A DNA stretch of 64,000 nt from Dermatemys mawii (lineage: Eukaryota; Chordata; Testudines; Dermatemydidae), in the NCBI GenBank assembly GCA_007922305.1, contig ML677335.1, positions 21,325,933 to 21,389,932 of the forward strand, in the 5' to 3' direction. Numbering within the stretch: position 1 is the stretch's first letter; each line of letters starts with the position of its first letter. A program made the translations under genes and the position numbers. Of this stretch, positions 33,831 to 46,640 are shown one piece after another. Under the pieces are notes generated by a model that was not told where the DNA came from, did no database searches, and saw only the letters and a program-made list of their open reading frames with translations.

Positions 33831-34603
33831 CAGAATACTAGGGCAGTACAGATCAAACAGATAAAGAATAAAAGACAATGACAGGGTAAGCAAAGTAGAA
33901 CAAGAAGCTGTTAATACTTGGATCTTATTTTGAAAAACATAAAGACGCGTTGGCCCATAAAGGGACAACAGAATGGAAAATTATTTTAAAGTATACAGTC
34001 CTGCATATAGTGAAAGGAGAGGTGAGGTGTATTCTGCTTTCTTATACACCAGGAGCAACACATGTATTTTGCAGTCTACATTTTTTTTAGCTTGAGGAAA
34101 AACAAAATCAATATAAAATCTCTATGAGAGAGAAGAGCACAGTGGCTCACTAACATTCTGCATGCAAAATGAACCACGAAATAGCAGCTGCTTCAACTGC
34201 CCTGCAGGAGACTGCTCTGTATTTAAATGTTCAAGACACAGAAGGCAGAAGGAGGTCTTCTTTGAATTACATAGCTACAGTGGTGTGAATTTGTCATTTG
34301 TCTTAGGTAAAGTTTGCAGTTACTGTAGTTAACTTGATCATTTACAATATTCAAGACACTTCTATAGGGAAGTGCAAGGGAATCCTTGCAAATTCTGAAA
34401 TAATGATAACTATGTTTCAGAGGTTAAATTGGAAAGATTTTTCCCAACACTGTCACTATACATACACTGTACAAAATATCATCATGTTGATCATATCTGG
34501 CCTAAAACATCAGAGATTCCCCACTCCCAAAGAAAGCCTCCACTGGAAATATATCTGAAAACTACAGGACATGTACAAGAAAGTACCATAAGGAAATACA
34601 TCA
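33831..34603. other. No recognised feature
   Basis: AT-rich spacer with only short frames. Confidence 0.5.
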
Positions 34604-35560
34604 GATTCATAGGAATATAGGGGTGGAAGGGAATCTCCCATGGACTGCGGATATAATAGGCATGGGGAGGCTCTGCCTCACTCCGGTGCTGCAATACCGC
34701 CTCCTCGGCCACTCTGGAACCTGCATTCTGCATATCAAAATGCATCTTCTACAAATGCTTTTCCCCTGGGCAGTGGGCGGGTTGGGTCCAGGGACGGGAG
34801 GGGAGGCATGGCTATGGCCAGCCCCAGGATCTTTCAGGAGCAGGGAGGCTTGGCTCAGAGGTTTGGCCAGCCTGGCCTGGCCAGGGCTTCTCCAGGCAGG
34901 GGGAGGCTCAGGGCTTCAGCCAGTCTGGCTGGAGCTCCTCCACTCAGAGCCTTGGCCAGCCCAGGGCGAGGACTCCTCCGGGTCGGGGAGGCTCAGCTCG
35001 GGACTTCAGCCGGCCTGGTCAGTGCTCCTCCAGACAAGGGGTGGGCGGGCTGCTCCAGGCTGCTGCTGGTCTGGGGCTCCTTCACGCAGTTGGGGAAGGT
35101 CTCAGGGCTTCAGTCAATCCAGGGCTCCTCCAGGCTGTGGTGGGGGGAGTGGGAGGCTTATGGCTCTGGCCAGGGGGATGGGAAGTGCAGGGGGTCTCGT
35201 GGCTCTGGCCATGGGGAGGGCGTGGGCGGACGGAGGGGAGCTGGTGGCTAGCCTCCACAGAGTGGAGCTCCACCCACTGCCCATGGGATCTCCAAAGGTC
35301 CTTTTGTCCATCCCCATATGTTGAGGCAGGACCATGTCTACCTAGACCATCCCTGACAGGCGTTTGTCTATCCTGTTCTTAAAAACCTCCCAAGACAGGG
35401 ATTCTGCAACCTCTCCTGTCACTGTTCCAAAGTTCAACTGTCCTTATAGTTAGAAAGCTTTTCTTAATATCAGCCTAAATATCCCTTACTGCAGATTAAG
35501 CCATTTACTTCTTGTCCAGTCTGGGGGCCTGGAGAACAATTATCAATAATACACTCCACA
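34604..35560 (-). repeat. CR1 3' end split by a GC-rich insert
   Basis: The left piece (34604-34640) reads GATTCATAGGAATATAGGGG-TGGAAGGG, a CR1 3' terminus. The right piece resumes near 35305 with CCATATGTTGAGGCAGGACC, CTAGACCATCCCTGACAGG and TTAAGCCATTTACTTCTTGT. The two pieces are adjacent in this CR1 subfamily, so 34640-35305 is an insertion. Confidence 0.75.
34640..35305. repeat. GC-rich degenerate tandem insert
   Basis: About 650 bp of GC-rich DNA has recurring phrases such as CTCAGGGCTTCAGCCAGTCT, CTCGGGACTTCAGCCGGCCT and CTCAGGGCTTCAGTCAATCC, spaced irregularly. Edge sequences GGAATCTCCCATGGACTGCGG and CCCACTGCCCATGGGATCTCC are loosely inverted. Long open frames in several phases reflect the lack of AT-rich stops. 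It may be a DNA element with an expanded internal array. Confidence 0.6.
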
Positions 35561-36083
35561 TTTAACTGAGTGCTGCTTCAGACTCAGCTGCCCCTCAACA
35601 GCAATGGGTATTCCCTCTCACACCATGCAGAGGTATCCATTTATTTTATGTTGAATCTGTGATCCATTTTAAGCTTTGGGGAACCTGAGGACAACAGCTG
35701 TGCAACCAAGATAAAGTGTTTAGCTGAGTTCTTATTAGCTAAGGCCCCAGAAAACTGAAGGAGGCTCACACATTTCCTCCCCTCCGTCTTCATCTGCAAT
35801 CTGAGACAAATGAAACATTTTTCCCCAATTGATAGATTATCTGGAGGAGACTTCATGCCCAAGCCCAAGATGATTATTAGTTTGATGAGTACTGTCATTG
35901 CTCATAGTATCAGTAGAAGTTATCTAATGGAACTGCATGCAGAAACAAAAGTGACATTAATGGAATATTCAGATGCTGAATAAAACTTACAAAATCCACA
36001 GTGAGATTTAATATGGCATTCTTAAGTCTGCCTCTATAACCCTGCCCAATTTAGATAATTTTCTGTTGGCCTTCAACCAATCA
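35561..36083. other. No recognised feature
   Basis: Spacer between two CR1 fragments. Nothing assignable. Confidence 0.5.
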
Positions 36084-37060
36084 GAACATAAGAATGGACA
36101 GACTGGGTCAGACCAAAGGTCCATCTAGCTCAGTATCCTGTCTACCGACAGTGGTCAATGCCAGCTGCCCCAGAGGGAATGAACAGAATGGATAATCATC
36201 AAGTGATCCATCCCCTGTCGACCATTCACAGCTTCTGGGAAATAGAGGCTAAGGACACTTAGCCAGGATGGGCAAGGATGGCCATTGATGGACCTATCCT
36301 CCATGAACTTATCTAGCCCTTTTTTTAACCCTGTTATAGTCTTGGCCTTCACAACATCCTCCGGCAAAGAGTTCCACAGACAGACTGTGTGTTGTGTGTA
36401 GAAGTACTTCCTTTTGTTTGTTTTAAACTTGCTGCCTATTAATTTCATTTAGTGACCCCTAGTTCTTGTGACAAGGAGTAAACAACACTTCCTTATTTAC
36501 TTTCTCCACCCCAGTCATGATTTTATAGACCTCAATCATATCCCCCCTTAGTTGTTTCTTTTCCAAGTTGAAAAGTCCCAGTTCTATTAATCTTTCCTCA
36601 AACGGGTGCCATTGCGTACCCCAATCATTTTTGTTGCCCGTTTTTGAACTTTTTCCAATTCCAGTATATCATTTTTGAGATGGGGCAACCACAACAGCAC
36701 GCAGTATTCAAGATGTGGGCATACCATGGATTTATATAGAGGCAAAGTGATATTTTCTGTCTTCTTATTGAACCCTTTCTTAACGATTCCCAACATTCTG
36801 TTTGTTTTTTTGACTGCTGCTGCACATTGAGTGGATGTTTTCAGAGAACTATCCTCAACAACTCCAAGATCTCTTTCTTGAGCGATAACAGTTAATTTAG
36901 ACCCCATCATTTTACATGTATAGTTGGGATTATGTTTTCCAATGTGCATTACTTTGTATTTGTCAACACTGAATTTCATAACATAATCTCTCACACATAC
37001 AGACTCACACACACACTTCAGAAGGTCTGATATTCCATCCAGCAGGTGGAAATGGTGCAT
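36084..37060 (-). pseudogene. CR1 LINE, 5'-truncated, with RT C-terminal frame
   Basis: The minus strand carries an open frame of 157 codons (37060 to 36587). It contains MKFSVDKYKVMHIGKHNPNY, MMGSKLTVIAQERDLGVVED and NITLPLYKSMVCPHLEYCVL, the CR1 thumb and C-terminal region. Degraded frames and the 3' tail then end near 36084 (plus strand AACATAAGAATGGACAGACT). The catalytic motif is missing because of 5' truncation. It is the most readable CR1 copy here. Confidence 0.93.
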
Positions 37061-38749
37061 ACATACTAGCAGCTAGCTTTCTCTCCCTGACTCCCCCAAG
37101 AGTATATATCTAAGTATAGCATGACTTCTGACACATTAACAAAAATTCACCATCTGAAACACAGTGGTTATGTAAGTGCTAACATATAGTGTATCAGCCC
37201 TAAAACTATACAGCATTTTGAAGACTACAGCATTAATGGCATATACAGCCCTTGATATAAGTGAACCTTGAATCTATCTTATCTATCATATCAAAGACAC
37301 ATTCTGATGATATAATCTACTTTGACTGCTGCTTAGCAATTCAGCTATTTTGTACATTTTAACATGTTTTTTTTTCTTTATTTGGTGTGTTACTATAAAT
37401 CATGCAATGCTCACAAAGTCCAAACAGTGACAGACATGGGAAAAGATTTCTTCAGTGCAGCATGGGACAAGTGTAGCTCTGACCCCCTGGCATATTGTAC
37501 AGAATCAGTATGCTGTGCATCCAATATGCAGTGACTGTGATCATCTCTTGTATCACACAAGGGACTTCAGGGTGGAGGCCAGGGCTCTTGTCTCAAAAAA
37601 TACAGCTGTGCAGTATTGGAGAAGAGAAGCCTGTATTTGCTGTAGTAGTATTTACAATACCTAAGGACCATGGGAAACTGCTGCAAAGGGAACTCTGGCC
37701 TTGAGGGACTACTCAGGAAGCAGCATACCTGACACAAGAAGCAAGTGCTATGTATGTGAATGCTGCACAGGAAATCAACCAAAGTGACTATAAAATTACT
37801 TCTTTGAGAGAAATAATCAAATAACCTATTTCATATCCTTTTCCGTCCAACACATTACCCCTTTAAAAGCTCAATTTAGACTTCAGGCCAGAATAGAAAA
37901 GCAGTGCTAAACTACCAGAGCTTACTTAAACATCTTAACAGGCTTCTCTTAAAACAGAATCTCTATTCCTGGAGCTGGTTTGGAAGGCTAACAGAACAGT
38001 AAACACATCCATTAAGTTTTCTCAATGAAACCAAATAAATCAAAACCAATAAAACTATCAACATTATTCCCCCCTGGTGTTTCTTCCGTCTCTACCACAA
38101 AAGCGTACAGAAAAGTGTATTTGTCGAAAGATGAAAAATAAATAATAATGTGAATCAGCGATGGATGAAATATTTCACTTCAGAGTCTGTCATGAAAAAA
38201 ACCTTGATAATGCAGCAGAAGATTGCACAAGATAACTTAGCGGAGACCCAAACTCTGTAACAGCATGGCCCCAATTCCCTCAGAAATCACGAGCTCCACA
38301 GAACAAGCATCTCCTAAGCTCCATAACAAAGGCGCTCTTCTCCTGTGCACCTCTTCAGAGCAATAAAAAAAAAGGGCACAAAATGCTAACGGTTCTTTGC
38401 AGGACCACTTTCACCTGAACCCAGAACAGCTAAAACCAAAATTCAGCCAGAATTAACTGAGTGGTGCTAATGCAATCCACTTCAATCCAAGTGTACTGAA
38501 TTTCTATTAATGCCTACATAGTGATAGGTATTAAGAGCTCTGCAATATGACTACTGTCTCTGCCAGACTCTTTCAAACAAAGCAGAATAGAGCTAAGATT
38601 CTCAACCCAGCATTCCATAATATGTGCAGCCTCTTCAAAAACAAAGCCAGAAATCAGTCCATTTATTTAAGATGTTGCCTGATCTTTCCATTATGTATGA
38701 ATTATATTGGTTACTTAAGAATCCCCAGTGATCACTTTGAAGGTTGACA
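37061..38749. other. No recognised feature
   Basis: About 1.7 kb of unique-looking DNA with only short open frames. Confidence 0.5.
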
Positions 38750-39965
38750 GGTTTTTGCCCCAAGATCAGGCCCAATATTATTCAAATTATTATACGGTTG
38801 GGAACCCAGATGTGCACAGCTGAAACACTCACACTATAGGAATTATTTTATATTTACAAATATAATTTATTAATATTTAGCACAGTCACAAAACCCCAAC
38901 TTAGTAAGACAGAGATATATATCAGAATGTACATCTGCACATTCACATACTCACACCATCCTCTGTAGAACAACTGAAAATATTAGCCATCATCTTCCTC
39001 ATCACCATCACCTTCCCCATCATCACCAGTGGCCATCATTCTGGCAGCTCCCAAGGACTACATCTCTCTCTCCTATTGCTCCTAGGCTGAGATGCCACTT
39101 TTGGTACGGGATTTTAGTAGGGGATTTTTCCCCTTTCCCTTATTTGTATTTGCTCAACTTACTAATGATGGAGTGTCTTTTTCCTATAGGTTAGTATATC
39201 AGTGATCTCACCTTATTATTATATACATCCATTAGTTACCATGACCTTTTTGTGATTAGGTATCACATTCATTATTTCTGTCCTAACTGGTTATTTTGGT
39301 TCTTTCCAAGTTCCAAGTTGTGGTGTACCTAATAAGTTTAAAGGAGCATGAACTTAGGAATGTCCCATGCCAACTTTTAACATAACCTCCATGTTAAAGG
39401 TCACAGCCATATATGGACCTTACACTTTAGCTCACCACCATCTGGTAAAAGGTCCCCAACACATTTATGCTAACTTTGTCTTAGCTTAACATACAGGATG
39501 TGGCCTGAAGGTCCATTGTGTTACAGACAAAATATACTTTAAAATAAATCTATAAACCTATTATAATGAAACAAATAATCAAACCCATAAGAAAATAAGA
39601 AACTTATAAGAAAAGATGTATAGGCAAGCAAGCTGGCTAGTCTTAGATGTATCTCATGTACCCATTATGTATGTCAGTTTGTTTCCAGGATACTTCTGTG
39701 CTTGACTCATGTACCTGTGGTCAGAACTTCCCCTTAAACTCTATTTTCAGCTCCCCAAACACTTGGGGTTTTTCTGTGGGCTGTTTATCTGTGCAAAGTT
39801 TAGCTGTTCAAAGTTCATAGGCTCCAAGCCTTATGCTAACTTGCTGAAGCTAATGTCTTATAGGATGCAAGCCTGTAGGTTTCTTGTATTACTGCTGAAT
39901 GTAAAGCAAAGCAGAATTTAATGCAAAGAAGTCAATATAATAAAGGCATCTACACCTGCTCCCAT
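38750..39965. repeat. Candidate long LTR-like repeat
   Basis: This AT-rich 1.2-kb segment has uniform composition, includes a TCATCACCATCACC-type tract at about 38990, and ends with AATATAATAAAGGCATC. Its overall style resembles a long turtle LTR, but I could not define TG/CA ends or a duplication. Confidence 0.25.
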
Positions 39966-41735
39966 CACTTGGGCCACGTATTTTGCACAGTTAGAGCTAT
40001 TTTAAAACAACAAAAAATAAATAACTGTGTCTCTGATAAAATGTGACTCTGTTCACCTTTGTAACCCCATGAAAAAGTTCTAGTTTACCAGCTGCTTCAT
40101 TCTAAGAATGTTCTTGATATACCTACAGTAACATCTAAAATCAAATTCTAAACCAATAGAACTAATGCTGATTCATTTATTACCATTGCTGATCACCCAT
40201 GGAAAGGTGGTTGGTCACATGATGCTGATTCTTCTGTTTCCAGATGCTGAACCATATTAAACGAAGCTAACACACACATTACATACTCACTAAGTGTGTC
40301 TTTTCCATGTAAGCAACTCCTGTAGCTAACACAGGGATGTTCTTCAATCATCAGTGTGGGAGAAGGTATTCTTGTGACACCATGTGAATGGGAGGTGCAG
40401 TGGCCATAGGACAATCTGTTCATTAAGACACAATCCATACAGTGAAAAGGTTTGAGAACCCTCCTGCTCTACACAATTGATTTAGAAAATGAGGATCACA
40501 TTTTGAAAGGGAACAAATCCTTATGTGCTGCAATATTAATGTTCAGAACATGGAACTACTCAAATGTGTGCTGATTGCTAAAACGCAAAATATGACCAAC
40601 AGTTTAAGTAACTATCAAAGAGCTGTGTTATCAGTTCACTGAAAGTATAAATGGCATGGCCCCAGGGGGTCTGGCTTAACAACAATTTCAGATTAGATAC
40701 ACTCCATAAAATCAAATCCTTGCACACTCTTACAAAACCACTAACTCAGGCTTTCAGTAATTGAGTCCTCCATTAAACCTACAGCTCAACGACACAAATG
40801 ACTTCTTACAAGCAATGTGAGCAGGAAATGTGCTCTAAATTTCTATATCTCCTTTTAATCAAAGCCAAAATGGAGCCTTTGGGGAGAAGTGATTATAACA
40901 TTCCAATTGTATACAAGACCTCTATACTCACATGATGTTTCACTAAACTCAGTGGCATTCCCCGTGGGTGCGGGTGTCTGTCCATGAACCTCTATTTAAA
41001 GGATTGAGACATAAGAAAAGAGCAGTTATCCTCTTTGTGAAGTGATGAACCCAAACTTACAGTAAATAAAAACTATAATTTAAAAACAAAACAAGCTGAA
41101 GATTTTTTAAGCATGATAGAATGGGAAGAGGAAACAGTTGGAATTTTTGAAGACAAGTGCCACAGGAAAAGAGAAAAATGACAAGGAGTGACTGTACATC
41201 TGCACTATCAAATGTATGTCTTCCGCTTTCAAGAATTCCTGGAAAGCTTTTACAGATCGTGCTCTTGCACGATACAAAAATAAGATTAAAAACAAATTAT
41301 GTGATTAAATATCCCAACCAAAGTAAATAATTGCCTTCTGAGAGGGAAATCAGATTGCCACATTTTTGACATAACTTTGGTTATGACACTCCCGTCTACA
41401 TGTCTTCTTCACAAGCCCAGACACTGCAGTTCCTTTATTTGTCCAGTACCTGATCAAAAGAGGATCATGGGAAAGACTACTCAACCCCAAGAAGATGGAG
41501 GTGATACTGGACAACAAGGGGCAGCACAAAGAAGAGGTGAACACTATGTGTATCTGCTATTTGTTAGTGAGATTTGCAATCTAGGGATCCTCTAATGTTG
41601 CTGGAGTCCCAGGTAGCAGAAGTAGCCAGAGAAGTTTTTTTATACCTGTGTCTAGCTGGGAGATTGTGACCATTCCTTGTGGAAGCAGATCTAGTCACAG
41701 TTACCTACATCCACGTGGCTTCCCTTACAGGCCCC
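39966..41735. other. No recognised feature
   Basis: Unique-looking DNA with no supported gene or repeat. Confidence 0.5.
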
Positions 41736-41739
41736 TTGA

Positions 41740-41990
41740 AAGCTTTAGTTAATGCAGAAACTGCTCAGTTATATACAGGTCTGTCTCACACTGAGCACAT
41801 TATCCCTATGTTCTCTGGTCTGCACTGGCTATAGATTTGCCTCTGGGACCTCTTCAAGATATGTGGTTTGATTGTGACTATTCTAAAGACCTTTTCTCTT
41901 CCTGTGCAACATCATGACAGCTGAAATGCTCCAAACTCTGGAATTCACTTTCCCGGTTAGCTTGAGCTTATTGACTGCAGGGCCTGCTGT
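41740..41990 (+). pseudogene. Old LINE reverse-transcriptase relic (L3/CR1-like)
   Basis: The frame at 41796-41831 reads HIIPMFSGLHWL followed by a stop. This resembles the HxTPLLxxLHWLP segment near the C-terminus of L2/L3-like reverse transcriptases. The rest is too decayed to align by eye. Confidence 0.4.
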
Positions 41991-43060
41991 AAGGTTCATC
42001 TGTGTACTCAAGCTCTTGTCTGAGACATGCATGGGTAGGGTCAGGCCGTTGTGACTGAAATGGCATTCACTTGGGCTGCCTCACCTAGTTGTTGTTCTGC
42101 AACCTGATAGTTTTCATATATGTTAACAAGGAGTATGAGGCATGCAAAAAAGAAACAAAATTGCTGGTGGATGTTTTATGGCTATTTTAATACAGTGTCT
42201 CTGCTCCTGCCTTCTCCTAATGGAACCTCTAAGCTGAAGGCAGTAACTTCAAAGAATGACAATACAGTGCTGAAATGTTGATTGACTAGGACAGTTGTGT
42301 TTTCCTGGAGAGGTATTTCCTGAAGAGATGTTGGTTTGCTTTAGGGTGAATTTTCATGCCAGGCCAACTTTATTTTCCTACTCTGAACAATAAATGACAT
42401 CTGAATGAGGATAACTACACTGCAAAATTAGTGGGCTGGCCATAAACAGGAATTCTGTCAAAGAAAAGATGTTTACAGTAAAAGTTATACATTTATTCAT
42501 TTTCAACTATTCAGCTATTTCAGCTTTACGACTAAGGGGAAAAGTAACTAATATCCTTAGAAACACATTAAAAAAAATCCCTTCAAAATAGGTCAATATT
42601 TCTCAGTAATGGACACCAATGAGCATGTGCAATAACTTCCATTGGGGAATACTACTGTTTATTAACACTGAATATTAATCCTAACACTACTTACAACAGT
42701 CCCAATGATGCAAGAGCTCTATTACTTCTCTGTGCCTTTGAAGTGACCCTATAAATGTATATTATTATGGTACTTCTAATACACAGTTATAATCCCAAGG
42801 GATGAACAGTAGTAAGCCCATCTTGGCCAGGTTTAATGCACTATCTGCAGTGTTTTAGGAGGATGTGGTATAACTCTTTTATAGTAGGCAATTGCTCAGC
42901 TGCTACCTTAGAAAACAATTATATGAGTGAAACTTAGACAGTTAAATTTACTAGTACTGGCACCAGCTTCCTACAAGGCACATCCTCATAACAAGTAAGA
43001 ATTCTCTAGCTCTAACCACAGAGGCTCTTATGAGCAGAACTCTGAATAAACTCTGTAATA
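41991..43060. other. No recognised feature
   Basis: No gene or repeat is recognised. Confidence 0.5.
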
Positions 43061-43074
43061 GCGCCATCTAGTGG
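43061..43074 (-). promoter_or_regulatory. Strong CTCF-like motif
   Basis: The minus strand reads CCACTAGATGGCGC, a full match to the CTCF core CCASYAGRKGGC. It stands in DNA without other features. Occupancy is inferred; no matrix score was computed. Confidence 0.5.
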
Positions 43075-43272
43075 TATTGTGTTACTGTTCCACTATATTT
43101 TTAAGGCTGCACTTCACTTTCAGTGTCCAGGATGCCGTAAAATCACTCGAACAGCACTTTCAGCCAGTTTTAATGGTGCACACAAACATTGATCCAAGGC
43201 CCTTTCAACAACACCCTCTTAGCTCTTGAAAACCATTGTTGCAAAGACAAGCAGCAGCCTATTTCAGATTCA

Positions 43273-43405
43273 GAAAGGTTCAGAAATTCAAGCACGTTTT
43301 AAAAAGTATAAGGACTGAAAGGTTTAGATGTTCAAGCACCTTTCAAAATAAATCAGGGATAGAAAGGTTCAGAAGCTCAAACACCTTGTAAAAATATATA
43401 CTCGT
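43273..43405. repeat. Degenerate 44-45 bp tandem repeat, three units
   Basis: Units begin GAAAGGTTCAGAAATTCAAG (43273), GAAAGGTTTAGATGTTCAAG (43317) and GAAAGGTTCAGAAGCTCAAA (43362), each followed by CACSTTTTAAAA-like sequence. Confidence 0.85.
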
Positions 43406-44612
43406 TTACAGAAATCCTAATAATGATACTTAGAGCCATCTGCTTTTAACTACAGTGATGGGGAAGGAATGTGAAGAGCTCAAGTCTTTCACACAAAGTT
43501 GTTACTCTTTACAATTAAAAGTTATTAATTACTGAACTTCTGTTTCTGTAACTATTTTTGTAACTTCTTTTTCCTGGACTTGGAACATTGTATTCTATTA
43601 CAGTATTTATAAAACCCAACACCACAGACAAACCAGATGTCATATTATCATATGCAATATAAAGCCTCATTTAACCAAAACCCTAGTTTGTCTGAAAATC
43701 AGTTATGTCCCCAGATGTTTATTGGAGTATTCACAGTGCTCCAGGAGACAAAGGCAGTGTTGTGGACCCAACTGAAGACTTTCTCAATTTTAAATGTACC
43801 TATAACTGTAATATCTTGGGTCCTCCCTCTGTCCCCCAATTAAGCCTTGATTATCTGAAAAACTCAGAGGATGCCTGAGACCTTTTGATAATTGACATTC
43901 AAATGTGCAGTAATTTTCAAGCACTTCTATGGAGAATATGTGCATGCAGAGCTCAGTAACTTGATCATAACAAAACAGAAATAAAGAAAAATTAACCATC
44001 TCTGTGTAACAGTTGAACCTGACATAACACAAAAAGCCCAAGCTTTGTATTGATCAGTCTGACCATGATTAAATTTGTTTAAAAATTCTAAAGGGATTGG
44101 AGGAGAAGAAAATGGAGGCCCAGATGCCAATGATCAACTCCCTCACATGGCTATTTCATCTCTCCCCACTTTCATATGCTTTCCCTCTAGTCCCCAAGAA
44201 CGGATGTCTGACCCATGGAGACACCGCTCTAAAAACACCTCACTGATCCCCTTCCCTGCTCCCTACTAGCTGCGTCTCTCTGAGCAGCAGCCCTCCAGCT
44301 TTTCTGGGAACAGATGAGACAGGGCTGTAAGAGTGGTTTTAGAGCTAGCTGCTGCCATGAGAAGTAGCAGACAGGTGGCTGATGATTGCTCTTTAAAAAT
44401 ACTGTCCAGGAATGGATCAGTTTTGGAAAGCTGGGACTGTCCTAACCAAGTTACGGTTATCGGCAACAGCAGCTATCTCTAAATACCCAATAGTGAACAC
44501 AGGAATCAGTCAGATAAACCCAAAATTTACAAAATGAAGAATATTGTTATGAGCTGGGTTAAGCCTTATTATGAGGTGATTTAAAACCTCATTGACGTTG
44601 ATGGGTGTGATC
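43406..44612. other. No recognised feature
   Basis: Unique-looking DNA. The open frames are short. Confidence 0.5.
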
Positions 44613-44617
44613 GCACC

Positions 44618-45400
44618 TGTCACAAGTGTGAAGTAGCCTAGAATTATTGTTTACCTGTAAGGGGTTAAGCTAAAGGTAACCTGAGAGGTGGACAACTGAC
44701 CAATGAGAAATTCCTCAGGAGACAAAGGATTTTAAGTTTCAGTTTCTCTCCGGGTCTCTCTCTGTTCACCTCGGCTATGGGATGAACACAGCTATGTCTT
44801 TCACTGTAACTATAAGATTCTATCAAGTACTGTAGTCAGTAAGTTTACCTTCTTTTTATCACTTGGAGGGTTCTCAGTGGTGAGTGTTGACTGGGTGCTT
44901 CTTGATATTGTAAGCTTCAGCAGAGATATCAACTGAGGGAGAAAGTTGCCTCGGGGGAGAGGTTTGGTTTCTGAATCCTTTTGTTGATTATGGTAGATGC
45001 TGTTCTATTGATGGTTATAAGGGATTTATTCCTTTCTTTTTTCTTTTATTAAAATCTTTCTTTTAAGAAGCTGACTGCTTGTTTTTCATTGTGTAAGATC
45101 CTGGTTTTGGATCGGGCACATCGCGCAGGATCAGGCGAGGTTTGTTTTTTTTTTCTCTCAAGCTTCCCAGGGAAGGAAGAAGTTTGGGGGGTTAGTGGAA
45201 AGGGAAACAAGGGTCCCAAACTACCCTAGACCTAGTTTGGTGGTGGCAGTGTACCAGGTCCAGATACAGAAGAATTTGTGTTCTGGGGAAAAACATTTTA
45301 ATCCAAGCTGGTAAAATAGGCTTGGGGGGGTTATTTCTTTTTTTCATGCGGGTCCCCACATCTGTACCCTAGAGTTCAGAGTGGGGAGGCAATCCTGACA
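44618..45400 (+). mobile_element. Solo LTR (783 bp)
   Basis: Terminal TGTCAC...CTGACA is flanked by an exact 5-bp duplication GCACC (44613-44617 and 45401-45405). Internal phrases CCTGTAAGGGGTTAAGCTAA, TGACCAATGAGAAATTCC and GGTCCCCACATCTGTACCCT match a common turtle LTR that I recall. A poly(A)-type ATTAAA is at 45048-45053, followed by TTTAAGAAGCTGACTG. No internal retroviral sequence flanks it. Confidence 0.9.
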
Positions 45401-45630
45401 GCACCCTTCAGGTAACACAACTTTAAGGATGAGCTAACCATAACACCCCCACCTAAACAAAAGGGCTATGGGAACCTACCCAGGAGTTTCAGACTGTATA
45501 GCTGGAGGGGCTTTCGCTGACTGTTGGGGTGTGGGGTGGGAGAGGTGACACAAAGCCAGGGAGAGAGAAGGGACAACACATGGAAAATGAGAACACAGAA
45601 CAGAGAGGGAGAGGGAGAGGCAAAGAAGAA

Positions 45631-45903
45631 GAACATAAGAACGGCCATACTGCATCAGACCAAAGGTCCATCTAGCCCAGTAACCTGTCTTCTGACAGGC
45701 ACCAGTGCCAGATTCCCCAGTGGGAATGAACAGAACCTGTAATCATCAAGTGATCCATCCCCTGTCACCCATTCACAGCTTCTGGCAAACAGAAGGTAGG
45801 GGCATCACCCTTGCCCATCCTGGCTAATAGCAATTGATGGACCTATCCTACATTAATTTATCTGGTTCTTTTTTGATCCCTGTTATAGTCTTGACATTCA
45901 CAA
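45631..45903 (-). repeat. CR1 LINE 3' end
   Basis: AACATAAGAACGGCCATACT, CCAAAGGTCCATCTAGCCCA, GTAATCATCAAGTGATCCAT and TTGATGGACCTATCCTACAT are the antisense CR1 tail, as at 36084 and 2219. Confidence 0.92.
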
Positions 45904-46640
45904 GTCAAGCAGTAGCCAGTGAGCACAGTGCTACCCTGGAAAAAACTAGAGAGAATGCTCTTGAGACTGCTGGCTAAAGAGGATTGAGGTATAGTTTTCT
46001 ATATCTGGCTTTTATAATCTTTAATAATGTAACTTATGTTTGTTTAGGCTCTCCTTGTGTATTCAATAAATAACTTATGATTAAGCAGGTTGCTTACCTC
46101 CCTCTCTCTCTGAACTTTACTCTTTTGTGGTTTTGGCTTCCCCATTTACTCTGCAGCAATGTTTCTCTTACCTAAGCTAAAGATCCCTGTAGCACCCAAA
46201 GATACTGTGGGGTTTGCCCATCAAGTGTGTTACTACTAGAACAATTGTGATGTGAAAGTGGGGCTAGGGATGTGGTGAACATATAACATATGAGGTTGGC
46301 AGCTTGGAAGTCCTGCTCAACACAGCCCACTTGAGTCCAGAGGCATATAAGGAGTCAGCTTAAGAGTGCTGATTAACCAAGTAGAGAGAGAGAGAGAGAG
46401 AGAGAACAGGAGAAAGAGATTCTGAGGCTGGAGGAACCCAGCCCTGGGGAACGTAGGTCCGGCAGGATAGCTCCACTGGGAGGGGACTTGCAGAAGGGAG
46501 AAGCAGAGCTCCATATGAAAACACAAGTGACACAAGCAAACATTGATAGAATTACAGAACACCCTACCCCACAGAAGAGTAACCCTAATAAATGAGTGTA
46601 CCCCAAAGTAATGGGCAAATCTGGTAACACTCTGGTTTTT
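45904..46640. other. Unclassified; possible LTR remnant
   Basis: TATTCAATAAATAACTTATG near 46060 could be a polyadenylation region of an LTR, and (AG)n at 46382-46405 is a short microsatellite. No ends or duplication were found. Confidence 0.25.

Noticed and set aside
33436..33968. Minus-strand frames of 124 and 88 codons
   Set aside because: They are antisense shadows of the CR1 reverse-transcriptase relic on the plus strand.
34623..35324. A 233-codon plus-strand open frame with overlapping long frames in other phases
   Set aside because: It lies wholly in a GC-rich, internally repeated insert within a CR1 tail. Several phases are open at once and the composition follows the repeat.
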